5,455 bases of DNA from assembly GCA_964353405.1 (NCBI GenBank), contig CAYGWJ010000177.1, forward strand, positions 1 to 5,455. The letters run 5' to 3'. Made by a program: the position numbers and the translations under genes. Of this stretch, positions 1-5,289 are shown piece after piece. Numbering within the stretch: the stretch's first letter is position 1; every line of letters begins with the position of its first letter. The notes beneath the pieces were generated by a model. It made no database searches and was not told where the DNA came from. It was given only the letters and a program-made list of their open reading frames with translations. This DNA is from JBGLNJ01 sp964353405. Lineage in GTDB: Bacteria > Chloroflexota > Anaerolineae > Fen-1058.

Positions 1-458
1 AACACGTCGGCCAATTCCTGGAACGTGATGTTCGAGAGCGCCGGATCGGATGACGAGGGCAGCCTCCCCGTCGGCCCCATCGAACCGGCGACAAACCGCG
101 CCGCGCCGGTCTCGCGCGCGAACCGATCGCACACGCTCCGCGCTAATTGCGCCGCCGCTCGATTGATTTCGATGACGCGCTCCTGCAGACCATACTCGCG
201 CAGGGTGATGCGGTTGGAGCGGAACGTGCACGTCTCGACAACCTCGCAGCCCACGGCCAGGAACGAAGCGTGAATGTCCTCGATCACCTGCGGCTTGCTG
301 ATGACGAGATAGTCGTTGCAGCCCCAGAGTTTTTCGCCGCCAAAATCGGCGGCGGCAGGATTGATCTTTTGGATGTTGGTGCCCATCGCGCCGTCGTACA
401 CGACGACGTGATGGGCAACTGCGTCCAGGTAGCGGCGATTCGTAAAGGCGGGTGTCAT
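1..458 (-). CDS. metH: Methionine synthase (cobalamin-dependent), N-terminal part, runs off left edge
   Basis: Methionine synthase transfers a methyl group from methyltetrahydrofolate through cobalamin to homocysteine, making methionine in the cytoplasm. Only the first 152 codons are here, the start of the homocysteine-binding barrel. Visible family marks are DGAMGTNIQ at residues 22-30, GCNDYLV at 46-52, the ETCTFRSNRITL strand and loop at 75-86, VAGSMGPTG at 123-131 and SNITFQELADV at 142-152. These match the order and spacing of the E. coli MetH N-terminus (LDGGMGTMIQ, NNDLLVLSKPEVI, VAGVLGPTN, NITFDGL). The zinc-binding cysteines and the folate, cobalamin and reactivation domains would lie beyond the edge. 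The ATG at 458-456 is preceded by AGGAG with a good spacing. The GPT-containing loop favours MetH over the short homocysteine methyltransferase fused to methylenetetrahydrofolate reductase, but full length cannot be seen. It follows the ATPase gene on the same strand after a structured 91-nt gap. Confidence 0.92.
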   Translation of the reverse strand, partial: MTPAFTNRRYLDAVAHHVVVYDGAMGTNIQKINPAAADFGGEKLWGCNDYLVISKPQVIEDIHASFLAVGCEVVETCTFRSNRITLREYGLQERVIEINRAAAQLARSVCDRFARETGAARFVAGSMGPTGRLPSSSDPALSNITFQELADV

Positions 459-477
459 GCGCATCTCCTGAAAAACG

Positions 478-518
478 CGAGTGCACCGGGGCGAAAAGAA
501 CACTCGTCCTTTTCGCCC
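478..518 (-). promoter_or_regulatory. Structured metH leader: 10-bp hairpin with possible pseudoknot
   Basis: Read on the minus strand, GGGCGAAAAG (518-509) is perfectly complementary to CTTTTCGCCC (498-489) across a 10-nt loop. The loop contains CGAGTG (506-501), which is complementary to CACTCG (483-478) just downstream. The order of the pairing elements is a-b-a'-b', the topology of an H-type pseudoknot or of two mutually exclusive hairpins. The second helix is followed after CG by TTTTT (475-471) and then directly by the metH ribosome-binding site. Forming it could therefore end transcription or hide the site. The first hairpin alone could also be a 3'-end hairpin of the ATPase gene, but it has no U-tract directly behind it. 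I do not recognise the consensus of a known SAM, SAH or cobalamin riboswitch. Pairing is seen directly; a regulatory role is inference. Confidence 0.45.
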
Positions 519-549
519 TTTGCGGTTCAAGCATCGTCAACCCGGGATC

Positions 550-2985
550 TCACTCCCACGCTGAGGTCTGTGTGCCTTGCGCGTCGCGCCAAAAAGGCGC
601 CCATACCAGCGCACACAACTGCACGTTGATGTTGGTCTTTTTCGGCTTGACGGTGATCGTCTCCAGTTCCTCTTTCAGCGGATCGGCGCTTGACTGCAGC
701 TCGGCGACCTGTGCTTCAAGTTCGGCGTTGAGCTCGGCCAGTTGCTGCTGCAGGGCCTCGACGTTGTCTGCGGCGCGGCCGATATCCTGGCTCTCTTTCA
801 TCGAGCGACTCACGCCACGGGCAGCGGTCGTCGCACGGCCCAACGAAGCACTGACCGCCTTGCGTCCCATAAAGGCGCCTAACAGCGTCGTGCCGAACGA
901 GATGGCTGTCTGCATTTTGGCTTGATCCGCTTGCGCCTTTTCGCGCGCGACAGCTTCTTGCGCCCGGCGAATGCGCTCTTGCAGCGCGGCTACCTTGGGC
1001 GCGTATTGCTTCCGCAGCTTGTCCACCAGCTCATCGCGCCCCTCGCGTGCCGTGTGCTGCAAACGGATGCGAAAGTCGCGTTCGGGTTCGCCTGGATTGG
1101 AAATCGCTTTGGTGCTGGGACTAGTATACAACTCGATCTTTTGAGTGCCGTACAGCCACGTGACCAGGTCTTTTTGCCATGTCGCATAGCTCTTGGCCCT
1201 GCCCGCCGCAGCCGGTAAATCGGCAAACTGCGCGCCCCCGGCGGGCGACTTTTCCAGATCAGAGGCAGGCACGTCAATTGGCTTGGCATTCTCCCACGCG
1301 ACCGGGATGGCCTCATCGGTCACGGGTGTCACAAAGGCGACGTCTTGCGTAACGTCAATCCTGGTCTTGGCGTCTGCAAAATTCACTTTCGCTGCGCCGT
1401 AGATGTTGGGGCGATACAACGCCGTGCTGCCGCTCGGTACACTGCCGCGCGTCGGCAGAAAGAACTGGGGAACCTCAGGCGCGACTGTGGGGCGTTGCCC
1501 CGCAGGCGCAGCCGGGGCAGACTTGACCGTGGACGCAGCCGGGGCAGCCAGAGTCGCCGCGGGCTGCGCCACTTTGAGCGGATCCATCAGTAGCTTGATC
1601 TGGTTACGCGTGAGCGGCCCGCGCAGGTACGAGAGCGCCCAGCGCGTCTGAAAGACAACCGGGGCGTCTTCGTGTGTGTTGTTCATCAAAAAGACGCGAT
1701 TGCCCAGCCCGGCCAAAATTTGTTCCATCTTTTGCCGATTGAACGTACTGCTGGCTGACACCGCCGCGCCTTCCAGCCCGTCGAGCACGCGCTGCTTGTC
1801 GCGGTCGGTCTGCAGGCGGCCGATGAACCACGTGCCTGCATTCGACAAACCCTTGTAGTCGAGATCCACCGGGTTCTGTGTGGCCAGCACCACGCCCAGG
1901 CCGAACGCCCGCGCCTGCTTGAGCAACGTGAGCAGGGGTTGCTTGGAGGGCGGGTTGGCCGTGGGCGGAAAGTAGCCAAAGATTTCATCCATGTAGAGGA
2001 TCGCACGCAAGCTGGTGGTGCCCGATTGCTGGCGCATCCAGCCTAACACTTGATTGAGCAGCAGTGATACCCAGAACATGCGCTCGGCGTCGCTCAAGTG
2101 CGCGATGGACACAATCGCCAGGCGCGGCTTGCCGGACGCCGAATACAACAGGCGCCCGACGTCGAGCGGCTCGCCTTCCATCCACGAGCTAAAACCGGGC
2201 GCAGCCAGCATGTTGTTGAGCGCCATCACAAGGCCAAAGCGGTCTTTGGAGGGATAGAACGATTCGAGGTCGAGCACGCCGATCTTGGTCATCGGCGGCT
2301 GTTGAATCAACTGGATGAGCCCGGCCAGGTCAACGTCCTGCCCTTGCTTCCACGCGTGATCGAGGAGGTTGGAGATTAATATGTGCTCGCGGCTCTGTAT
2401 CGGATCGGCTTCGATGCCGAGCAGGCCCAGCAAGCTGGTCACGGTGGTATTGATGCGCTCGCGCAGCAGCTCGCCGTCTTCAAGCACCGCCGGTTCCGGC
2501 GCCGCGAACGATTTGAGGATCGAGACCGGGAGGCCGGCGTTGCTGCCCGGCGTATAAATGGCCAGGTCAACCGCGTCGCGAAAGCGCTGAATTCGCTCCG
2601 GCGTCTGTCCCCAATCGGCCAATCCCTTTTTCCACAGCTCGGCTTGTTTGTTGGCATATTCTTGCGGCGAGAGGCCCTTTTTAGCAGCATCTTCCGGGTT
2701 GATCCATGGCGCAAAATCCTCGCCGCGCATCTGCGGGAACGTCAATAGCAGGTTCGAGAGGTCGCCTTTGGGATCAATCAGGATGGCAGGAATACTATCA
2801 ATGGCCGCCTCTTCCAACAGCGCCAGGCACAAGCCGGTCTTGCCGCTGCCCGTCATTCCGACGCACACGGCGTGCGTGACCAAGTCCTTGGCGTCATACA
2901 GCACCAGGTTCTCGGCTGGCTTTTGCGCGGTCAGGTCGTACTCGCGCCCCAAATAGAACACACCTAATTTTTCATAGTCTTGCAT
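550..2985 (-). CDS. DUF87/HerA-type ATPase with C-terminal coiled coils (811 aa)
   Basis: A P-loop ATPase of the FtsK/HerA superfamily (DUF87-type, often labelled ATP-binding protein). The Walker A motif GMTGSGKT is at residues 43-50. The Walker B strand LRAILYMDE ends in D333-E334, the sensor-like ATQNP is at 368-372 and a possible arginine-finger loop GRLQTDRDK is at 389-397. Only about 40 residues precede Walker A, so the N-terminal HAS barrel of archaeal HerA is absent. Residues 471-505 form an Ala/Pro-rich linker. A second half follows: a folded segment around 525-650, a charged helix about 645-692, a Gly/Ala-rich hydrophobic stretch about 693-720, and a second coiled coil about 735-775. 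The end carries CALVWAPFWRDAQG. The ATG at 2985 has an ideal GAAGGAGG site 7 nt upstream. No NurA nuclease or restriction partner is next to it, so its substrate (DNA or protein) is unknown. It may be co-transcribed with metH. Confidence 0.88.
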   Translation of the reverse strand: MQDYEKLGVFYLGREYDLTAQKPAENLVLYDAKDLVTHAVCVGMTGSGKTGLCLALLEEAAIDSIPAILIDPKGDLSNLLLTFPQMRGEDFAPWINPEDAAKKGLSPQEYANKQAELWKKGLADWGQTPERIQRFRDAVDLAIYTPGSNAGLPVSILKSFAAPEPAVLEDGELLRERINTTVTSLLGLLGIEADPIQSREHILISNLLDHAWKQGQDVDLAGLIQLIQQPPMTKIGVLDLESFYPSKDRFGLVMALNNMLAAPGFSSWMEGEPLDVGRLLYSASGKPRLAIVSIAHLSDAERMFWVSLLLNQVLGWMRQQSGTTSLRAILYMDEIFGYFPPTANPPSKQPLLTLLKQARAFGLGVVLATQNPVDLDYKGLSNAGTWFIGRLQTDRDKQRVLDGLEGAAVSASSTFNRQKMEQILAGLGNRVFLMNNTHEDAPVVFQTRWALSYLRGPLTRNQIKLLMDPLKVAQPAATLAAPAASTVKSAPAAPAGQRPTVAPEVPQFFLPTRGSVPSGSTALYRPNIYGAAKVNFADAKTRIDVTQDVAFVTPVTDEAIPVAWENAKPIDVPASDLEKSPAGGAQFADLPAAAGRAKSYATWQKDLVTWLYGTQKIELYTSPSTKAISNPGEPERDFRIRLQHTAREGRDELVDKLRKQYAPKVAALQERIRRAQEAVAREKAQADQAKMQTAISFGTTLLGAFMGRKAVSASLGRATTAARGVSRSMKESQDIGRAADNVEALQQQLAELNAELEAQVAELQSSADPLKEELETITVKPKKTNINVQLCALVWAPFWRDAQGTQTSAWE

Positions 2986-3054
2986 CGTGTAGCCTCCTTC
3001 TAGAGTCTAGTGTCAGATGAACCAACCCTGCATCGTCCGTGTGCTAAAGCCTGG

Positions 3055-3330
3055 CTAACCTCCATAGCTCCAACCTGCATCCCGCAAAGCGAGCGGCAGC
3101 AGGCTGTTCTGCACTCCCGCCTCGACCACCTCGGCGACGAACAGCGGGTGGTCGCCGCGATCCACGCACTCGACCACCTGGCACTCCAGGTAGCCCGGCA
3201 GTCCGGCCAGGATAGGCGAGCCGGTCACGCCGGGCGTGAACGGCAGCCCGCCGATTTTGTCGCCCTCGATGCCGACATGTTTGAAGAACGATGATACCAC
3301 ATTTTGCGCCACTGACACAAGAACCGTTTT
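3055..3330 (-). pseudogene. Flavin-reductase-like domain protein, C-terminal remnant
   Basis: Seventy-nine residues ending at the TAG at 3057-3055 look like the C-terminal half of an FMN-binding flavin reductase domain (flavoredoxin/FlaRed type). They run from SSFFKHVG (about 3294) through GLPFTPGVTGSPILAGLPG, YLECQVVECVDRGDHPLFVAEVV and a final WSYGG. The ECxVVxxxxxGDHxLFxxEV pattern and the closing YGG are typical. Intact family members are about 150-160 residues, so roughly the first 75, which include much of the flavin site, are missing. The frame stays open further upstream, but there it runs through the iron permease promoter and the antisense of its coding region, so that part is not protein-like. 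No ribosome-binding site with a plausible start precedes the remnant. Such proteins bind FMN and use NAD(P)H, but this copy is presumably non-functional. The exact upstream edge (about 3295-3345) is uncertain. Confidence 0.68.
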
Positions 3331-3358
3331 TGACGGTGCACCTTCCGCATGGTATACT
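3330..3358 (+). promoter_or_regulatory. Sigma-70-type promoter of the FTR1 gene
   Basis: TTGACG (3330-3335) and TATACT (3353-3358) are separated by exactly 17 nt. Each hexamer matches five of six consensus positions. This predicts a transcript start near 3365 and a leader of about 42 nt before the permease ATG at 3407. It is the best-formed promoter in the window. Confidence 0.75.
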
Positions 3359-3370
3359 CGTGGCAATAAT

Positions 3371-3385
3371 TGAATATAATTCTCA
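3371..3385 (+). promoter_or_regulatory. Candidate Fur box
   Basis: TGAATATAATTCTCA matches 11 of the 14 defined positions of the 7-1-7 Fur consensus TGATAATNATTATCA, and its core GAAT-ATA-ATTC is a perfect inverted repeat. It starts about 6 nt past the predicted transcription start and 13 nt past the -10 hexamer, where a bound dimer would block initiation or early elongation. Together with the iron permease behind it, this suggests iron-dependent repression. The region is AT-rich, which makes partial matches easier by chance. Confidence 0.55.
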
Positions 3386-3406
3386 ATAAAAGGCGAGGAG
3401 GCAAAC

Positions 3407-4231
3407 ATGCTGCCAGGTCTGTTGTTGGCGCTCCGCGAGGGTCTGGAGGCTGCGCTCATCATCGGGCTGCTGCTGGCAAGTCTCAAAAAGTTGGGCTATG
3501 CCGACCGGGCGCGCGTGGTCTGGCTCGGCGCAGGCAGCGCAGCTCTGCTCAGCCTGGCTGTTGCCGTTGGCTTGACGACCGCGGGCGCGGAATTGGAGGG
3601 TTTCTCGGAAGCGTTGTACGAAGGCGTCACCCTGCTGCTGGCGGCGGTCGTGCTCACGTGGATGATCTTTTGGATGCAGCGGCAGGGACGCTCGGCAAGC
3701 AGGGATCTGGAGGATCAGGTCAGTCGGGCGATTGTGAGCGAACGAGGCCGCGGGCTGTTCCTGGTGGCGTTTGTGGCAGTGCTGCGGGAAGGCATTGAGC
3801 TGGCGCTTTTTATGACGGCGGCCACGGTCGCCGGTTCGGCGCAATGGACCTGGATCGGCGGCCTGCTTGGAGTGGCGCTGGCCTCTGCGGCCGGGTATGC
3901 GCTGTTCGCTTCGGCGGCGCGTTTGGACGTGCGGCGCTTCTTTCAGATGACGGGCCTGATCTTGCTGGTCTTTGCAGCGGGATTGGTGGCGCGCGGCGTC
4001 CACGAGTTTGTCGAGATTGGCTGGCTGCCTGCGCTGATGGACCCTGTCTGGAACACCACCTCGGCACTCTACGATCAATCGGCGCTGGGTCAGGTGGCCG
4101 GGTCGTTGCTGGGCTATCGGAGCAGCCCGTCGCTGGCTGAATTCATTAGTTACATGGGTTACCTGGCGGTCGTGGTGATTTTGTTATGGTGGACCGGCCG
4201 CGTGCCTTCGCCGGCGGCTCAACGGGCGTAA
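3407..4231 (+). CDS. FTR1-family iron permease (EfeU-like)
   Basis: An inner-membrane iron permease of the FTR1/EfeU family. Two REGLE-type motifs, the iron-binding signature of the family, are at residues 10-14 (REGLE) and 127-131 (REGIE), each inside a membrane helix. Hydrophobic segments at about 3-25, 36-58, 72-92, 114-140, 145-168, 178-196 and 249-263 give seven helices. Other family-like parts are MIFWM at 86-90, RGVHEFVE at 196-203 and LGYRSSPSL before the last helix. The 274 residues are close to the roughly 276 of E. coli EfeU, so the gene looks complete. The ATG at 3407 follows GAGGAGG with a 5-nt spacer. No EfeO, EfeB, multicopper oxidase or P19-like partner lies next to it, so the iron donor or oxidase must be elsewhere, or the permease works alone. 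The consensus promoter and Fur-like box indicate a single-gene, iron-controlled unit. Confidence 0.95.
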   Translation: MLPGLLLALREGLEAALIIGLLLASLKKLGYADRARVVWLGAGSAALLSLAVAVGLTTAGAELEGFSEALYEGVTLLLAAVVLTWMIFWMQRQGRSASRDLEDQVSRAIVSERGRGLFLVAFVAVLREGIELALFMTAATVAGSAQWTWIGGLLGVALASAAGYALFASAARLDVRRFFQMTGLILLVFAAGLVARGVHEFVEIGWLPALMDPVWNTTSALYDQSALGQVAGSLLGYRSSPSLAEFISYMGYLAVVVILLWWTGRVPSPAAQRA

Positions 4232-4233
4232 AC

Positions 4234-4264
4234 AAAAATGGGGCAACCTTCAAACGGTTGCCCC
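4234..4264 (-). terminator. Intrinsic terminator between convergent genes
   Basis: GGGGCAACC (4240-4248) and GGTTGCCCC (4256-4264) form a perfect 9-bp stem around a 7-nt loop. On the minus strand the stem is followed by A and then TTTTT (4238-4234), so it is a classical terminator for the small membrane protein gene at 4278-4640. On the plus strand the stem starts 8 nt after the FTR1 stop but has no U-tract behind it, so any action there would be weaker. Confidence 0.85.
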
Positions 4265-4277
4265 GACCTGTCTGCTT

Positions 4278-4640
4278 CTACCGGACGAGCGAGATTTTGC
4301 CCAAGACCATCAAGAACAAACAGCCCAGCACGCTGATGTTGAGGAACAGCATCAGCGCCAGAACAAAGCGCTGAAACGGATTGAGCTGGCTGATGACGGG
4401 TATCTCGCGCCGGGGCTTGTCTTCGACCAGCGGCTCGGCGCTGGCCTTTTCACGCAGCGCTTCCAGCCCGCTGAGTTCGCCCCTCTCGTCAGTGGGTGGC
4501 GCTGGCTCTTCGGGCGGAGGGGCGACCGGCGGCTCGGGCTGTCCGAACGCGCCCGGTTCGGGGGGCGGGCCTTCGGTCGCCCCCAACTGCTGATCGCGCA
4601 TTTGCTTGAGCCAATCCGGCAGATCGTTTTCCTCAGACAT
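4278..4640 (-). CDS. Small proline-rich protein with one C-terminal membrane helix
   Basis: A 120-residue protein with no enzyme motif that I can recognise. It opens with an acidic EENDLPDWLKQMRDQQ segment (residues 3-18). A Pro/Glu/Ala-rich stretch follows (about 24-52), then a charged helix (about 53-80). A NPFQRF motif (87-92) leads into a single hydrophobic helix (about 92-114), and the tail is GKISLVR. With no signal peptide, the helix would act as a C-terminal anchor with the acidic part in the cytoplasm. Openings of the DLPDWL type are, as I recall, frequent in Anaerolineae proteins of unknown role. The start is supported by GAGGAGG 5 nt before the ATG, by a promoter at 4680-4708 and by a strong terminator just behind the stop. 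It is transcribed away from the lipoprotein gene. Function unknown. Confidence 0.78.
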   Translation of the reverse strand: MSEENDLPDWLKQMRDQQLGATEGPPPEPGAFGQPEPPVAPPPEEPAPPTDERGELSGLEALREKASAEPLVEDKPRREIPVISQLNPFQRFVLALMLFLNISVLGCLFLMVLGKISLVR

Positions 4641-4679
4641 GCTGTCCTCCTCAGGCGGCGTTAGGCTGATATACCCTGA

Positions 4680-4708
4680 AGCATACTTTAACCCCCGACA
4701 AATGTCAA
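4680..4708 (-). promoter_or_regulatory. Promoter of the small membrane protein gene
   Basis: On the minus strand a perfect TTGACA (4708-4703) is followed after 17 nt by TATGCT (4685-4680). The transcript would start near 4673, leaving a leader of about 32 nt before the ATG at 4640. The -35 hexamer lies inside GACA-AA-TGTC (4697-4706 on the plus strand), a short inverted repeat that could be an operator, but it is too short to be sure. Confidence 0.6.
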
Positions 4709-4723
4709 ATCCCCGTCATTTTA

Positions 4724-4732
4724 TGGTATAGT
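4724..4732 (+). promoter_or_regulatory. Extended -10 promoter of the lipoprotein gene
   Basis: TGGTATAGT fits the extended -10 form TGN-TATAAT with one mismatch. No good -35 hexamer is found 16-18 nt upstream, as is usual for extended -10 promoters. The predicted start near 4739 gives a leader of about 77 nt. It is divergent from the promoter at 4680-4708, with 15 nt between the two elements. Confidence 0.5.
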
Positions 4733-4740
4733 AGTCTTGC

Positions 4741-4771
4741 CGGTCGCGGATGTCCACGGGAACCCGCGCCG
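4741..4771 (+). promoter_or_regulatory. 5' leader hairpin of the lipoprotein mRNA
   Basis: CGG-U-CGCGG (4741-4749) pairs with CCGCG-CCG (4764-4771), eight GC pairs with one bulged U. A further short stem, 4752-4755 with 4759-4763, sits inside and closes an ACG loop. The hairpin begins within a few bases of the predicted transcript start. Such 5'-terminal stems often protect mRNA from decay. No U-tract follows, so it is not a terminator. Confidence 0.4.
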
Positions 4772-4815
4772 GGCGATGGGCGTCTCATGACTAGCTGATT
4801 TGAAGGGGGATCATC

Positions 4816-5289
4816 ATGCTTCACATTGTTCGAGTATCTGTTGTGCTGTTGGCGGTGATGCTGCTGGCCGCTTGCAGCCTCTCGACAGAGCTTCAATTGA
4901 CTCCGCTCGCTCCACAGCCCGACTCTACGCGCTCACCATTGCCAACGCCAGGCCAATCGCCTCTGCCGACACCAGGCCAATCGCCTCTGCCGACGCCGCC
5001 TGCAGGTGAGCGCCCATCCTCAAGTGCGCCGCTACCATCTGAGGCTGAGGCCTCTGTGCGCGCGGCCATCAACGATCTGGCGGCCAAGCTCAAGATGGCG
5101 TCCGAGGCGGTGCAGGTCGTCTCGGTCAGCGCCGTTGACTGGTCGGACACCAGCCTGGGCTGTCCGCAGCCGGGCATGTTCTATGCCCAGGTCATCGTGC
5201 AGGGCTACACGATTATGCTTGCGGCCGGCGGTCAGCAGGTCGAGTACCACGCCGATCAGCGCGGGCGAATCGTGACGTGCAGCAAGTGA
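4816..5289 (+). CDS. Lipoprotein with Pro/Thr/Ser repeat linker and DTSLGCPQPG domain
   Basis: A predicted membrane-anchored lipoprotein of 157 residues. A short hydrophobic signal (about 5-19) ends in the lipobox L-A-A-C, with the lipidated cysteine at 20. Residues 39-62 form a linker with the repeated unit SPLPTPGQ (twice, then SPLPTPP), which would hold the domain away from the membrane. The C-terminal domain (about 76-157) has a helix EASVRAAINDLAAKLKM, a strand VQVVSVSAVDW, then DTSLGCPQPGMFYAQVIVQGY, and ends in EYHADQRGRIVTCSK. Cysteines 116 and 155 are well placed for a disulfide outside the cell. Short domains of this kind with a W-D-SLGCPQPG core occur, as I recall, in Chloroflexota; no function is known to me. 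The ATG at 4816 follows AAGGGGGA with a 5-nt spacer. It appears to be a single-gene unit without a clear terminator. Confidence 0.82.
   Translation: MLHIVRVSVVLLAVMLLAACSLSTELQLTPLAPQPDSTRSPLPTPGQSPLPTPGQSPLPTPPAGERPSSSAPLPSEAEASVRAAINDLAAKLKMASEAVQVVSVSAVDWSDTSLGCPQPGMFYAQVIVQGYTIMLAAGGQQVEYHADQRGRIVTCSK
4947..4994 (+). repeat. 24-bp tandem repeat in the lipoprotein linker
   Basis: Two adjacent 24-bp units (4947-4970 and 4971-4994) are identical except for their first base (G or A). A more diverged unit, encoding the same SPLPTPGQ, lies just upstream from about 4933. The unit is a multiple of three, so gain or loss of copies changes linker length by eight residues and keeps the frame. Confidence 0.85.

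Noticed and set aside
478..506. The same CGAGTG/CACTCG pair occurs in the metH leader and in the right-hand tail (5354-5359, 5441-5446)
   Set aside because: A hexamer pair is likely by chance in 5.4 kb, and the surrounding sequence is not shared; not taken as a common element.
147..925. Plus-strand open frames of 157-160 codons over the metH start and the end of the ATPase
   Set aside because: They lie antisense to clearly conserved proteins, have low-complexity Ala/Ser/Arg composition and no ribosome-binding site; they are by-products of high GC.
550..2985. ATPase as part of a HerA-NurA, SIR2-HerA or similar defence pair
   Set aside because: No nuclease, SIR2 or other effector gene is adjacent; neighbours are metH and a reductase remnant, so a defence role is not supported here.
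3000..3010. CTAGA-G-TCTAG palindrome upstream of the ATPase ribosome-binding site
   Set aside because: Only 5-1-5 and low in information; no convincing promoter beside it, so an operator cannot be supported.
3331..3486. Upstream extension of the flavin reductase frame to an ATG at 3486 or 3408
   Set aside because: These residues would be read from the antisense of the permease gene and its promoter, and do not look like the family's N-terminus; treated as chance open frame.
3370..4078. Plus- and minus-strand frames of 142 and 231 codons overlapping the FTR1 gene
   Set aside because: Composition is Arg/Gly/Gln-rich with no family features, while the FTR1 frame carries both REGLE motifs and the membrane helices.
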